A stretch of 64,000 nt of DNA from Roseibium album (GTDB lineage: Bacteria > Pseudomonadota > Alphaproteobacteria > Rhizobiales > Stappiaceae). The stretch's first letter is position 1. Every line of letters starts with the position of its first letter. This document shows positions 16,530 to 29,751 of this stretch, piece by piece. Position numbers and translations under genes: made by a program. The notes beneath the pieces were generated by a model. The model worked only from the letters and a program-made list of their open reading frames with translations. It ran no database searches and was not told the origin of the DNA. The stretch spans positions 62,058 to 126,057 of the forward strand of contig CXTY01000007.1 of assembly GCA_001404055.1 (NCBI GenBank), given 5' to 3'.

Positions 16530-18164
16530 TCAAGTTGAATCGTGCCCTGAGTCCTCGTGCAAAGCGACACCTGATATCAGTCCAGGCAGTACATTCCTGA
16601 GCGTTTCACAGAACTCTACAAGATCGTCCGCATCATCCTGACGGAAGCCAATCCGGCCGTCGGGTCGAACCCAGAAAACACTGCGTTCAATGACCCCAAG
16701 GAGATTGTGGACCTTGAGTTCATGGTCGACCAGCAAACTGGTTTCGTCGATGGCAAGTGCCTTTCTTGCTGCGGCTCCTTCGACGCTGCCAGCTATAACA
16801 GTAAGAACAAGTTCACTGTTGGAGCGGGTACAGATATCTTCTGCGCTTTCAACAAGGCTTTCAGCTTCTATGCCCCCGTCGCCGATAAACACCACCAAGT
16901 TCTGTGAACCTGAAACAGTGGCTGCCGTCAGATAGGTCGCTCTGCCATCTGCGCTTGAAATCCGAAGGTCTGATGGAAGGTGAACACCAGCTCCTGGCCC
17001 GAATTCCGGCGCAGTTCCCACCGCGGCGATGCTTGCGCCGTAAGGACCCATCACGGCTTCATATCCAGTTCCGCCGTTGCGCAAGTAGGCGGACAAGGTG
17101 ACTGCGAACTTTCGAAACGCTCTTGAACGCGTAGCCGGGTCATTCTGGGAAAACAGGTTGTCGTTCCGTTGACTGGTTTCAATTGCTGCTTGAGCAGCGG
17201 GACGGCGTTCGCTTTCATAAGTCTCAAGCAGCGCCTCATCGGCCTTCCCCCTGACAACCGCGGCCAATTTCCAGCCAAGATTCAATGCATCCTGAACCCC
17301 GGAGTTCAGCCCAAGACCCGCGCTTGGCGACATGGCATGAGCTGCATCCCCACCCAGCAACACCCGGCCCTTTCGAAACCGGCTGCAGAGCCGCGCTACA
17401 CTGCGAAACGAAGTGTCGTTCAACGGTCGGCCCAGCTGCGCCGACGGCACCCTGTCCTGAAGGAAATCGCGCATGCGTTCCCAACTTCCCGTGTCCGCAT
17501 CATACGACAGCGAATAGACCCGGAAGACATCCTTGGTTTTGTAAACGGAGGCCAAAAGGGAATCGAAGAAGATTATTCCCTGACTGTCCTTGTACGGCCA
17601 GCCGTCAATCTGGGCGTCGAGCACATGCCAGTGGAGCGAGTGGTCATGTCCCTCGAATTCAACGCCGGTATGCTCTCGAACCCTGCTGTGAATACCATCA
17701 CAACCAACCAGCCACCCTGCATTAAGCTGCTCCTCGCGCCCAACGCGATTCTGGAGCGTTGCCTGAATTCCCTCCTCCACCTGTTCAAATGCGGTGAGTT
17801 CAACGCCCCGTTCAATGACAACACCAAGCGCTTCCAATCGCGTGGTCAAAATTGGGATGAGACGGTCTTCACCAAGATTGAGATGCCATGGCCAGCGTTT
17901 ATCAGGTGATGTCGCAACTTCGAAAATGCGCCCCTCAAACGAATAGGCCATGGTTTCAACGGCGACACCTTCACCAAGAACCTCGTCGAGAATGCCCATC
18001 TGCTCAGCCGCATAAAGGGTGGACGGCTTCAGGACAAAGGCACGCGGGTTGGCCGGCGGCGTGGGATCGCGCTCAATCAGGCGCACAGCGATATTTCGGC
18101 GAGCAAGTTCAATGGCAAGGCAAAGGCCGGTAGGACCGGCCCCGCAGATCAAAACATCCGTCAA
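16530..18164 (-). CDS. FAD-dependent aromatic monooxygenase (PheA/TfdB type)
   Basis: 544 residues. The Rossmann motif is at the start: TDVLICGAGPTGLCLAIELA. Then come the DG motif region (LVGCDGIHSRVREHTGVEFE) and the second FAD/ribityl motif VLLGGDAAHAMSPSAGLGLN followed by SGVQDALNLGWKLA. The C-terminal 150 residues form the thioredoxin-like tail of phenol hydroxylase-type enzymes (WVRPDGRIGFRQDDADDLVE). It probably hydroxylates a phenolic or other aromatic compound with NAD(P)H and O2. The start is TTG 18164, with GGAG 7 nt upstream. It stands alone, with no ring-cleavage genes nearby, and the inverted-repeat element lies 8 bp beyond its stop. Substrate unknown. Confidence 0.85.
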   Translation of the reverse strand: MTDVLICGAGPTGLCLAIELARRNIAVRLIERDPTPPANPRAFVLKPSTLYAAEQMGILDEVLGEGVAVETMAYSFEGRIFEVATSPDKRWPWHLNLGEDRLIPILTTRLEALGVVIERGVELTAFEQVEEGIQATLQNRVGREEQLNAGWLVGCDGIHSRVREHTGVEFEGHDHSLHWHVLDAQIDGWPYKDSQGIIFFDSLLASVYKTKDVFRVYSLSYDADTGSWERMRDFLQDRVPSAQLGRPLNDTSFRSVARLCSRFRKGRVLLGGDAAHAMSPSAGLGLNSGVQDALNLGWKLAAVVRGKADEALLETYESERRPAAQAAIETSQRNDNLFSQNDPATRSRAFRKFAVTLSAYLRNGGTGYEAVMGPYGASIAAVGTAPEFGPGAGVHLPSDLRISSADGRATYLTAATVSGSQNLVVFIGDGGIEAESLVESAEDICTRSNSELVLTVIAGSVEGAAARKALAIDETSLLVDHELKVHNLLGVIERSVFWVRPDGRIGFRQDDADDLVEFCETLRNVLPGLISGVALHEDSGHDST

Positions 18165-18258
18165 GAGAGTGCTCCAACTCAACAATATTCGTTGAACCTA
18201 AGCGCCTTTCGAACCCAGCACCACCACCAAAACCAAAACCATATTGAGCGGCTGGTGA

Positions 18259-22103
<3,845 letters not shown>

Positions 22104-22149
22104 GAAGGCGTGCTCCTTAGGTCATATCCTGAGAAACTAGACCGGGAAG

Positions 22150-22352
22150 GAACCAAAAACGACAAAGAACTGCAAGATCAATCGCAAAAGCAGGCTTCTG
22201 GCCCGAAAGAGCGATTTCACGTGGCAGATCGTAGCCGGATGGCCCTCCCTTCGGGATATGATAAACTTGCTCGGTTTCGTCGTTACCAGGCTTCAAGAAT
22301 CTGAACGGCTTTCCGAAGCTTGCAGCTCGTACACGAGCAAATTCACGCCTCC
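22150..22352. repeat. Diverged relative of the 16.3 kb repeat
   Basis: By eye this stretch aligns along its length with the interior of the element at 16255-16522, for example GGCAGATCGTAGCCGG against AGCAGATCGAAGCCG, and CGAGCAAATTCACGCC against CGAACAAATTCATTCC, in the same order and orientation with few gaps. It lacks the 23-bp terminal inverted repeats. A minus-strand frame of 80 codons (22117-22359) crosses it, containing GKPFRFLKPGNDETEQVYHI, but it has no ribosome binding site and is not called as a gene. It lies between recN and bamD. Confidence 0.6.
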
Positions 22353-22371
22353 GGTTCAAGCCTATTCTTCA

Positions 22372-22427
22372 GGAAAACGCCCATACGCCAGCACGGTCCA
22401 CCAATGGTGTGGACCATGCGGTTTTCC
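22372..22427. other. Nested hairpin downstream of bamD
   Basis: An outer stem GGAAAAC / GTTTTCC (22372-22378 with 22421-22427) encloses an inner perfect 7-bp stem GGTCCAC / GTGGACC (22395-22401 with 22409-22415). It lies 14-69 nt after the bamD stop. It could act as a transcription terminator or mRNA 3' end for bamD; there is no clean T run. Confidence 0.5.
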
Positions 22428-22440
22428 CGGAGCTATCTTG

Positions 22441-23292
22441 TTACCTGAAGGCGCGGCTGATCCAGCTACCCGAATCCTCTGAAGGCTCATAGCCACCTTG
22501 ATTGAGCAGCGAAAAAGCATCCTTGTACCACTGGGTATCAGGGTAGTTGTGCCCGAGTACCGCAGCAGCGGTTTGCGCCTCGTTCACTACACCAAGCGCA
22601 TAGTAGGCTTCGGTCAGCCTGAACAGTGCCTCTTCGACATGCCGGGTCGTCTGAAACTCAACCACCACAGTTTTGAAGCGGTTGATGCCGGCAATGTAGT
22701 TGCGCTTTTCGAGATAGTAACGGCCGACCTGCATTTCCTTGCCGCCGAGCTGATCTTTCACAACACGCAGCTTCTTTTCCGCATCCGGAGCGTATTCAGA
22801 ATCAGGGAAGCGCTGAAGAAGTTCGTTGAACGCGCCAGCCGATTTTCGTGTGACGGCTTGGTCACGGGAAATGTCTGGCATCTGGCGGAAGTAGCTCTGA
22901 CCGGCAAGATAAAGCATATAGGCTGAATCCGGATCGCCAGGATAAAGCGTTACAAATCGTTTGGCAGCAGTAACAGTCTCTGTGTATTTGCCGCGCGAAT
23001 AATTCAGAAACGCCAGGTTGACGAGCGATTTCTTGGAATATTCAGAATAAGGATAGAGCTTATCCAGCTCTTCAAACTTATCAGTTGAATCGCGCAGTTT
23101 ACCCTGGGCACGCAGTGCCAGTCCTTCGTTGAAAAGGACCTCCGGTGGCGTGTCGTTCAGAGCAAGCTCATCCAGATCATCCTTGCCGCCACACGCAGCA
23201 AGAGCGATAGGTGCGGCCAAAACAGCCATTCTGAAGAAAGTTCTCATACGCTTGGTTCCGCTCACATCAGAACCAGTGTCCATTCCGTTCAC
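22441..23292 (-). CDS. bamD: Outer-membrane assembly lipoprotein BamD
   Basis: 283 residues from GTG 23292, which has GGGAG 7 nt upstream; ATG 23283 is a close alternative. The signal sequence ends in a lipobox (MAVLAAPIALAACGG, Cys lipidated). The mature protein is a series of TPR units: PEVLFNEGLALRAQGKLRDS, LDKLYPYSEYSKKSLVNLAF and KLRVVKDQLGGKEMQVGRYY, the last being the strongly conserved BamD/ComL stretch. BamD is an essential part of the BAM complex on the periplasmic face of the outer membrane. It follows lpxC after a terminator. Confidence 0.95.
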   Translation of the reverse strand: MNGMDTGSDVSGTKRMRTFFRMAVLAAPIALAACGGKDDLDELALNDTPPEVLFNEGLALRAQGKLRDSTDKFEELDKLYPYSEYSKKSLVNLAFLNYSRGKYTETVTAAKRFVTLYPGDPDSAYMLYLAGQSYFRQMPDISRDQAVTRKSAGAFNELLQRFPDSEYAPDAEKKLRVVKDQLGGKEMQVGRYYLEKRNYIAGINRFKTVVVEFQTTRHVEEALFRLTEAYYALGVVNEAQTAAAVLGHNYPDTQWYKDAFSLLNQGGYEPSEDSGSWISRAFR

Positions 23293-23387
23293 GCCTATAC
23301 TCCCGAGCCGCTACCGACCCCACCGGCCATCTTTAAAGACGGCCCCATAATTCACTGACAGGAGTGTTTAGCGGAAATCTGGTGTCC

Positions 23388-23423
23388 CCGTCACGTCCTC
23401 ATCGGCCATGTGACGGTTTTTTT
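23388..23423 (+). terminator. Orphan plus-strand terminator
   Basis: CCGTCAC (23388-23394) pairs with GTGACGG (23410-23416), followed by seven T residues on the plus strand. Both neighbouring genes (bamD, lpxC) run on the minus strand, so no known gene needs it. It could end a short plus-strand transcript from the 130 bp to its left. Confidence 0.5.
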
Positions 23424-23468
23424 GAGCAATTTTATGGCAAGCCGCCCAAATTGTGCTGTTTTCTGCCC

Positions 23469-23499
23469 AAAAGAAAAAGGCCGCTAACTGGAAGCGACC
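23469..23499 (-). terminator. Terminator behind lpxC
   Basis: On the minus strand GGTCGCT pairs with AGCGGCC (7 bp including one G-T), 9-nt-range loop, followed by TTTTTCTTTT. It starts 12 bp after the lpxC stop, and so separates lpxC from bamD. Confidence 0.75.
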
Positions 23500-23510
23500 C
23501 GTAACCTCAA

Positions 23511-24455
23511 TCAGGAAACGTCTGGCCCGAAGGCTGCAGCGGCGGCAAGACCACCTTTATCTACCTGCCCAACCTGTCTGAATGCCGGCGCTTCGACAAC
23601 TTCAAAGGCGCTTGGATCTTCAAACAGCTTTACCAGAATAGAGTGGTTCATCTTGTGACCGCCCTTGAAAGAACGGTACAGACCCAGAATTGGAAGACCG
23701 GCTAGTGCCAGATCACCAACGGCGTCAAGCGCCTTGTGCCGGGCAAATTCGTCAGGCCACCGAGTGCCCTCAGGGTTCAGAACCTTGTCTTCGGAAATCG
23801 CAACAGAATTCTCAAGTGAAGACCCGAGCGCAAACCCCATTTTCCAGAGCTGCTCCACATCCTTCACGTTACCAAATGTACGGGCTCTTGAAAGATCATC
23901 CCGAAACACGTCCGGCGACATGTCGGAAACAAATTGCTGACGGCCGATCAGTGGTGTTTCAAAATCGATGGTGATGTCGAACTTCGTGCCTTCATAAGGA
24001 TGCAGTTCACACCAGGCACCGCCATTATCGACCCGAACGGACTTGTTGACCTTGAGATACCGGCGGCCACGATCCAGCTTTTTCAAGCCGATCTGCTCAA
24101 TAACGTCAACGAAAGCTGCGCTGCTTCCATCCATCACCGGCATTTCAGGACCATCAATTTCCACGATCAGATTGTCAACGCCCATGCCGAACAAGGCGGC
24201 CATCAGATGCTCAACAGTCGAGATGCCTTCTTTGGAGGGATCTCCCAGAACTGTGCAAAGAGCAGTCGCTGAAACCTTATCCCAAAGGGCGGGAACTTCC
24301 ACGATATCGTCTTGATCGGTCCGTGTGAACACGATCCCGACAGAAGCTTCCGCCGGCACCAGAGTGATTGACGCAGGCTTGCCCGAATGGACACCAATCC
24401 CGGTCAGCGTCACCTGATCGGCGAGTGTCGTCTGTCGGTCAACGTAGTTCGTCAT
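23511..24455 (-). CDS. lpxC: UDP-3-O-acyl-N-acetylglucosamine deacetylase LpxC
   Basis: 314 residues. The zinc enzyme that commits to lipid A synthesis. Motifs are VTLTGIGVHSGKPASITLVP at the N-terminus, STVEHLMAALFGMGVDNLIV with the zinc His83 and neighbouring Glu82, FVSDMSPDVFRDDLSRARTF, and EFARHKALDAVGDLALAG with the second zinc His, Asp and the catalytic region, then FKGGHKMNHSILVK. It acts in the cytoplasm. It closes the dcw cluster downstream of ftsZ, as is common in proteobacteria, but a hairpin lies between ftsZ and lpxC, so it may have its own promoter in the 254-bp gap. Confidence 0.97.
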   Translation of the reverse strand: MTNYVDRQTTLADQVTLTGIGVHSGKPASITLVPAEASVGIVFTRTDQDDIVEVPALWDKVSATALCTVLGDPSKEGISTVEHLMAALFGMGVDNLIVEIDGPEMPVMDGSSAAFVDVIEQIGLKKLDRGRRYLKVNKSVRVDNGGAWCELHPYEGTKFDITIDFETPLIGRQQFVSDMSPDVFRDDLSRARTFGNVKDVEQLWKMGFALGSSLENSVAISEDKVLNPEGTRWPDEFARHKALDAVGDLALAGLPILGLYRSFKGGHKMNHSILVKLFEDPSAFEVVEAPAFRQVGQVDKGGLAAAAAFGPDVS

Positions 24456-24651
24456 AGAGCCCTGCCCTTAAGGTTTGCAATCGAAAAGACCGGATTTGCC
24501 CCTTTAAGGTTACGGACTTTTAACGATCACGATTTGGCAGGAAGATAGTCCCGATCCCCGGGAGAGCGAAATAAAGCTTTATTACGGTTTGTAACGATCC
24601 ACAGGCTTGCAAGATATTGAATAGAAACATGGAATCTGTGCCGTAACGGAA

Positions 24652-24679
24652 ACAGCCCGGAGTGTAAGCTCCGGGCTGT
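24652..24679 (-). terminator. Hairpin terminator behind ftsZ
   Basis: A perfect 11-bp stem (ACAGCCCGGAG / CTCCGGGCTGT) with a 6-nt loop lies 30 bp after the ftsZ stop. On the minus strand it runs into TTTCCGTT, a short imperfect T tract. Confidence 0.75.
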
Positions 24680-24709
24680 CACGATCAGGGAAGAAGATCG
24701 CTCGTCTAA

Positions 24710-26488
24710 TCAGTTGGCCTGGCGGCGAAGAAACGCAGGAATTTCCAACTGTTCGTCTTCGGTGAGACTGACCGGCTTGGGGGCTGCCCGGCCTGTACCA
24801 TCCAACTGGCCTGCTGCACCTTGTGATGCAGAGCGCGGCTGTGGAGCGCGAGGTGCAGCTTGTTGTGTCGGCTGCAATTGAGGTGTTGCACGGGCTGTAG
24901 GAGCCTCGATTTCATGCTCTTCCTCGTCTTCCTTACGACCAAGACCGCTTGCGAGGCGACGCAACAGACCCATTGGGCGCTTGTCATCTTCGCTGTGCTC
25001 GTCAAAGGCTTCTGCTGCGGGAGCTGGCGCCTGGGTTACCGGCGCAGCTGCTTGCTGCGAAGCAGCAGCCTGTGTCGGCGCAGGAGCATTTTGCGCCCTG
25101 ATTTCACGCTGTGCGATCGGCGGGAAATCTTCGACACGCGGCATGCGTGGCGACGGGTTGTGCTCTTCTGCAACCGGCGGAATATACGGCTGGCTTACAG
25201 GAATCTCTTCAGCGACTTGAGAAGGAGTGTCCTCTTCAAGGTCGATCATCGGAGATTTGTTGGTCAAGCTGGCACTCGAAGGCTGCACCCGCTTGATTTC
25301 CACGTCTGGATCACTGGCGACAGAAACCGTCTGCGGCTCTGGAATAGCCAGTTCCTTTTCCAGGTTGGCAACTGCCTTGGCAGCGGCATCCTTGGCATTT
25401 GCAGCTTCTTTGGTCGCTGCAGGTTTCGCCGAAGTAATTTCCGGAATACGGGTTGCAGCAACCGGCTCGGTCTTCAAAGGCTGGGTTGCGGGGATTTGAA
25501 ACGGATCAGCCGCAACGCCTTCCTCTCTGTTAATGCCAGTGGCCACAACAGAAACGCGGATGATGCCGTCGAGTGTCTCGTCGAAAGTCGCACCGAGGAT
25601 GATATTCGCGTCGGAATCCACTTCTTCCCGGATACGGGTAGCCGCTTCATCTACTTCGAACAGCGTCAGGTCATTGCCACCGGTGATGGAAATGAGCAGA
25701 CCCTTGGCGCCCTTCATGGACGATTCATCCAGAAGCGGGTTGGCAATCGCGGCTTCAGCTGCTTGCTGCGCGCGTTTTTCGCCGCTGGCTTCACCTGTCC
25801 CCATCATGGCCACGCCCATGCCCCGCATGACGGAGCGGACGTCGGCAAAGTCGAGGTTGATAAGACCTTCCTTCACCATGAGGTCCGTGATGCAGGCAAC
25901 ACCTGAGTACAGCACCTGATCAGCCATCGCAAAAGCGTCGGCGAAGGTGGTCTGTGCATTCGCAATCCGGAAAAGATTCTGGTTCGGAATGACGATCAGC
26001 GTGTCGACGCTGGCTTGCAGCTCCTCGATACCGCTGTCGGCAATGCGCATACGGCGCGCACCCTCGAACTGGAACGGTTTCGTGACGACACCGACCGTCA
26101 GAATACCTTGCTCACGCGCTGCACGGGCGATGACCGGCGCTGCGCCTGTTCCGGTTCCACCACCCATACCAGCGGTGATGAACACCATGTGCGAACCAGA
26201 CAGATGGTCGTTGATCTCGTCGATCACTTCCTCGGCGGCGGCAGAGCCAACCTCCGGCTGAGAGCCGGCACCAAGACCTTCTGTGACAGCAACGCCCATT
26301 TGGACAAGCCGATCAGAATGGTTCATGGCCAAGGCTTGGGCATCCGTGTTGGCGACGACAAAGTCGCACCCCTGGAGGCCTGCAGTGATCATGTTATTGA
26401 CGGCGTTTCCGCCCGCGCCGCCTACGCCGAATACCGTAATGCGCGGCTTCAGCTCCTGAATGTCGGGCATCTTCAGGTTGATGGTCAT
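24710..26488 (-). CDS. ftsZ: Cell division protein FtsZ
   Basis: 592 residues from ATG 26488, which has GAGG 5 nt upstream and gives [20 protein letters not shown], the usual rhizobial start. The GTPase domain has [19 protein letters not shown], the tubulin signature GGGTGTG (109-115) and the T7 loop [11 protein letters not shown]. After residue about 320 comes a very long, Ala/Pro/Glu-rich linker, then the C-terminal peptide [12 protein letters not shown] that binds FtsA. FtsZ polymerises into the division ring. The frame stays open upstream to 26698 and an ATG at 26599 would add 37 acidic residues. Confidence 0.97.
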   Translation of the reverse strand: MTINLKMPDIQELKPRITVFGVGGAGGNAVNNMITAGLQGCDFVVANTDAQALAMNHSDRLVQMGVAVTEGLGAGSQPEVGSAAAEEVIDEINDHLSGSHMVFITAGMGGGTGTGAAPVIARAAREQGILTVGVVTKPFQFEGARRMRIADSGIEELQASVDTLIVIPNQNLFRIANAQTTFADAFAMADQVLYSGVACITDLMVKEGLINLDFADVRSVMRGMGVAMMGTGEASGEKRAQQAAEAAIANPLLDESSMKGAKGLLISITGGNDLTLFEVDEAATRIREEVDSDANIILGATFDETLDGIIRVSVVATGINREEGVAADPFQIPATQPLKTEPVAATRIPEITSAKPAATKEAANAKDAAAKAVANLEKELAIPEPQTVSVASDPDVEIKRVQPSSASLTNKSPMIDLEEDTPSQVAEEIPVSQPYIPPVAEEHNPSPRMPRVEDFPPIAQREIRAQNAPAPTQAAASQQAAAPVTQAPAPAAEAFDEHSEDDKRPMGLLRRLASGLGRKEDEEEHEIEAPTARATPQLQPTQQAAPRAPQPRSASQGAAGQLDGTGRAAPKPVSLTEDEQLEIPAFLRRQAN

Positions 26489-26603
26489 ATTATCCTCGCG
26501 ACCCATTGGTGTTCCCGTGAGGGGAGCACCGTCTTCTTCCCTAGTTTCCGTTGCCATCTCTGGCAGTTCAATTTTCTGTTCGTCGTCTTGATGGCTCATG
26601 TCG

Positions 26604-27926
26604 TCAAAAGCTTTCCCTGATCCATTGACCCACGCGGGCCAGGTAACCAGATTGCCCGCCCCACCCTGATCGACTGTTCTTGTGTTCGAACTGTTCAATC
26701 TGAGCGACTTGCGGATAAATCAAGAGGCCAACAGCGGCGGCAAATGCCGGACCTTTGGCAGCCTCGGGAAGACCGGCGACGCCTAGAGGCCGGCCAAGAC
26801 GAACGTTGCGCCCCAGAATATGACGCGCAACTTCTCCAAGACCCGTGAGCTGACTGGCGCCCCCTGTCAGCACGATCTGTTTGCCAACTCTTCCGGCGAA
26901 ACCGGAAGCAGTCAAACGATCCCTAACGAGTTCAAGGATTTCTTCCACACGCGGGCGAATGACACGTGTCAATGCCGAGCGAGGGATCTGGTTTGGCAAA
27001 TCACTGTCGCTTTCCAGAGGCGGCACCGTGAGCAAGTCACGATCATCCGAGCTCGAAGCCAGTGGTGAGCCATAAAGAGTTTTCAGACGCTCTGCGTCTT
27101 GAAGTCTGGTAGCAAAGGCGCGTGCGATATCAGTGGTCACGTGATGGCCACCGACAGCGATGGCATCAAGATGTACCATATGACCATCGACAAACACCGA
27201 CAGGGTCGTCGTACCACCACCCATGTCGATGCAAGCAACACCGAGTTCTGCTTCATCGTCGACAATTGTCGAAAGACCGCTGGCAAATGGCGTTGCCACC
27301 ATGGTCTCCACGTGAAGGTGTCCGCGATTGATACAGAGTTCCAGATTGCGCACCGGCGGAGATTCCGCCGTAACAACCTGCATCTCGACACCAAGCTTGT
27401 GTCCCATCATGCCACGTGGATCACGAATGCCGCGGCTGCCGTCCAACGAATAGGAAATCGGCAGCGCATGCGTGACGGCTCTGCCTTCAGTCACGGAATG
27501 ACTGGAACCAGCAGACAGTACGCGTTGAATATCGGCTTCCGAAACGCTCTCGCCGACCAGCGGAACACCGGCACTGTAGATCTCGCTCTGCAGGCGGCCA
27601 CAACTGATGTTGGCAATCAGCGATTCAACGGTCACACCTGCCATACGCTCGGCACTGTCCACAGCCAGCCGAATTGCTTGCTCGGCGGCATCCATATCCA
27701 CCACGACACCGGACTTGATACCCCGTGAGCGCTGATAGCCGTAACCGAGGACCTCAACTTTGTGAGAACGATTTGAGAGGATCGATTTGTCTTCCTGCGG
27801 CACCAATTTGGCGATCAGGCAACAAACCTTGGTCGAACCTACGTCGAGAACCGACATGATGACCGACCGCCTGGTTGGCAGCGGTCGCATTTTGGGCAGG
27901 TAAAGATTGTTTCCGGAGCGGCTCAT
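26604..27926 (-). CDS. ftsA: Cell division protein FtsA
   Basis: 440 residues of an actin-like ATPase. The phosphate-1 region is [20 protein letters not shown]. The SHS2 (1C) domain is around [20 protein letters not shown] and [17 protein letters not shown]. Phosphate 2 is [20 protein letters not shown], and the adenosine motif is [20 protein letters not shown]. The C-terminal amphipathic helix ([13 protein letters not shown]) tethers FtsA to the inner membrane, where it anchors FtsZ. The start overlaps the ftsQ stop (ATGA), so the two are translationally coupled. Confidence 0.97.
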   Translation of the reverse strand: MSRSGNNLYLPKMRPLPTRRSVIMSVLDVGSTKVCCLIAKLVPQEDKSILSNRSHKVEVLGYGYQRSRGIKSGVVVDMDAAEQAIRLAVDSAERMAGVTVESLIANISCGRLQSEIYSAGVPLVGESVSEADIQRVLSAGSSHSVTEGRAVTHALPISYSLDGSRGIRDPRGMMGHKLGVEMQVVTAESPPVRNLELCINRGHLHVETMVATPFASGLSTIVDDEAELGVACIDMGGGTTTLSVFVDGHMVHLDAIAVGGHHVTTDIARAFATRLQDAERLKTLYGSPLASSSDDRDLLTVPPLESDSDLPNQIPRSALTRVIRPRVEEILELVRDRLTASGFAGRVGKQIVLTGGASQLTGLGEVARHILGRNVRLGRPLGVAGLPEAAKGPAFAAAVGLLIYPQVAQIEQFEHKNSRSGWGGQSGYLARVGQWIRESF

Positions 27927-28837
27927 GTGTCCTGCTCCTTCTTGCCTGATCTTTTGCGTCCACCGGTCATGATCTTCCGCTGTTCGGCGGCCTCATCAGA
28001 CAATCGAACAGTTACCCGGTCACCCAAACGCATATCAATTGCAACAATGTCACGGGCCAGAAGACCACTTTCCTCGTCCATTTTCATCAGATCTGCCAAG
28101 GCAGCATCGATGTTGTTTTGAGGCAAACTAATAGAAATGCCGTTTTCCAGCTGAAGATCCCAGCGGCGGTCACTGACCAGAAAAGCCGCACGCACACGCG
28201 GACGCAGCGCAGGTACTTTTTCAAGCGCGGAATTAATTTCTTCTGCCCGTCTTTGGGCGCCGTGATTCACAACCAGAAGCAGATTGGCGTACCGGCCATC
28301 GACTTCATCGGTAATAACGTCACCTGATTCGTTTACGATCGAAACGAGATCGCCTCGCTGCCACAGGGCATAAGGCACCCGTTCTTCAATTTTGATTTGA
28401 AGCGTGTTGGGATAGAACTTCATCACCGAAGCATTCTTCACCCAGGCCATCTGATTCAGTCGCTCAAGTGCCCCGTCGGCATCGAACAAGGCAAGCGAAG
28501 TTCCTTCGTGAATCTCAAGCGCTTCCAGGATCTGGAATTCGTTGATCTCGCGCTGTCCGGAAAGCTTAACTGCCTCGATCCCAAACCCTGCTGCAGAGAG
28601 CAACGCATCAGAGACGACACGACCGTGCCCACCTATGACTATTCCATAACCAATTGTTAAGGTTAAGAAACCTAGCGCAGCGGCAGATCCTGCCCACTGA
28701 GGAAGATCGGCCAGACGCCCTGCAGAACGCCACACCGGCTGCCGATGCAAACGCGAAACGCCACGCCCTCGCGGAGCCAATTCTGCCTCCAGCGGGGTCA
28801 TCCTGTCCCGGTTATGTTTACGTCCTAGCGACAGCAA
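27923..28837 (-). CDS. ftsQ: Cell division protein FtsQ
   Basis: 304 residues. A short basic cytoplasmic part (RGRGVSRLHRQPVWRSAGRL), one membrane helix (AALGFLTLTIGYGIVIGG), then a POTRA domain (EINEFQILEALEIHEGTSLA) and the FtsQ/DivIB beta domain (KFYPNTLQIKIEERVPYALW). It links early and late divisome proteins through FtsB and FtsL. The start taken is TTG 28837, with GAGGA 6 nt upstream, inside the end of ddl; ATG 28801 is a possible alternative. Overlaps ftsA by 4 nt. Confidence 0.93.
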   Translation of the reverse strand: MLSLGRKHNRDRMTPLEAELAPRGRGVSRLHRQPVWRSAGRLADLPQWAGSAAALGFLTLTIGYGIVIGGHGRVVSDALLSAAGFGIEAVKLSGQREINEFQILEALEIHEGTSLALFDADGALERLNQMAWVKNASVMKFYPNTLQIKIEERVPYALWQRGDLVSIVNESGDVITDEVDGRYANLLLVVNHGAQRRAEEINSALEKVPALRPRVRAAFLVSDRRWDLQLENGISISLPQNNIDAALADLMKMDEESGLLARDIVAIDMRLGDRVTVRLSDEAAEQRKIMTGGRKRSGKKEQDT

Positions 28838-29751
28838 CTCGCGTCCTCAATCATCCAACTGACCAGGTCCTTGAAACTCATCCCCTGATGGGCCGCCAAT
28901 TCCGGCACAAGAGAGGTAGGCGTCATACCTGGCTGCGTGTTCACTTCAAGGCAGATCAGCTCGCCGGACCCGTCTTCGCGTTCATCGAACCGGAAGTCAG
29001 CTCGAGAAACACCACGACATCCCAAAGCCTGATGCGCCTTAACTGCTAGTGTCTCTGTGTTTTGGTAAACAATCGGTGAAATTTTTGCAGGAAGAATGTG
29101 TTTTGATCCACCTTCAACATATTTTGCATCGTAATCGTAGAAACCATGCCCCTGCGGAACTATGTCAATCACGCCAAGCGATTTGTCATGCATCACCGCA
29201 CAGGTAAGTTCCCTTCCCTTGATGAACTTCTCGCACATCAGAACATCCGGGTATGGCCAGTCACTCCGGCTCAGCTCCTGTGGCGGAAATGGTTGATCTT
29301 CTTGAACAATTAGCACGCCGAAGCTCGATCCTTCATTGATCGGTTTGAGCACATAAGGTGGCTCCATCGGGTGCTCACGCTGGATATCGAGTCGGTTCAC
29401 AACGATATGTTCAGTCACCGGAACGCCGGCTGCCTGCATAACCGCCTTGGCCTTGATTTTGTTCATGGCAAGGCTCGAAGCCATCACTCCGGAATGTGTA
29501 TAGGGGATGTTAAGAAACTCTAATATTCCCTGAACGCAGCCGTCTTCACCGAATGGTCCATGCAGGGCATTAAAGACAACATCCGGGTTCAGTTTTTGCA
29601 AAACGGACGAGACATTTCGATCAACGTCTATGCGGGTGACCTTGTACCCGGCCTCTTCCAGAGCGTCTGCGCAATCCTTGCCGCTGGCAAGACTGACAGG
29701 ACGCTCGTTGACCCAACCGCCCATCAAGACAGCGACATGCTTATTGGCCAT
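28825..29751 (-). CDS. ddl: D-alanine--D-alanine ligase
   Basis: 308 residues, ATP-grasp fold. VAVLMGGWVNERPVSLASGK is the N-terminal D-Ala site. FNALHGPFGEDGCVQGILEF, IPYTHSGVMASSLAMNK and PYVLKPINEGSSFGVLIVQE (ATP-binding) follow. RADFRFDEREDGSGELICLE and VNTQPGMTPTSLVPELAAHQ give the Mg2+ and second D-Ala contacts. It makes the D-Ala-D-Ala dipeptide for MurF. It starts directly at the murB stop (TAAATG) and its 3' end overlaps the proposed ftsQ start by 13 nt. Confidence 0.97.
   Translation of the reverse strand: MANKHVAVLMGGWVNERPVSLASGKDCADALEEAGYKVTRIDVDRNVSSVLQKLNPDVVFNALHGPFGEDGCVQGILEFLNIPYTHSGVMASSLAMNKIKAKAVMQAAGVPVTEHIVVNRLDIQREHPMEPPYVLKPINEGSSFGVLIVQEDQPFPPQELSRSDWPYPDVLMCEKFIKGRELTCAVMHDKSLGVIDIVPQGHGFYDYDAKYVEGGSKHILPAKISPIVYQNTETLAVKAHQALGCRGVSRADFRFDEREDGSGELICLEVNTQPGMTPTSLVPELAAHQGMSFKDLVSWMIEDASCCR

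Noticed and set aside
22117-22359. 80-codon minus frame over the second repeat copy
   Set aside because: No start context; similarity to the first copy is at DNA level rather than clearly at protein level. Conserved use elsewhere cannot be excluded.
24860-25906. 348-codon plus-strand frame opposite ftsZ
   Set aside because: Mirror frame of a GC-rich conserved gene; composition Cys/Arg-rich with no recognisable domain.
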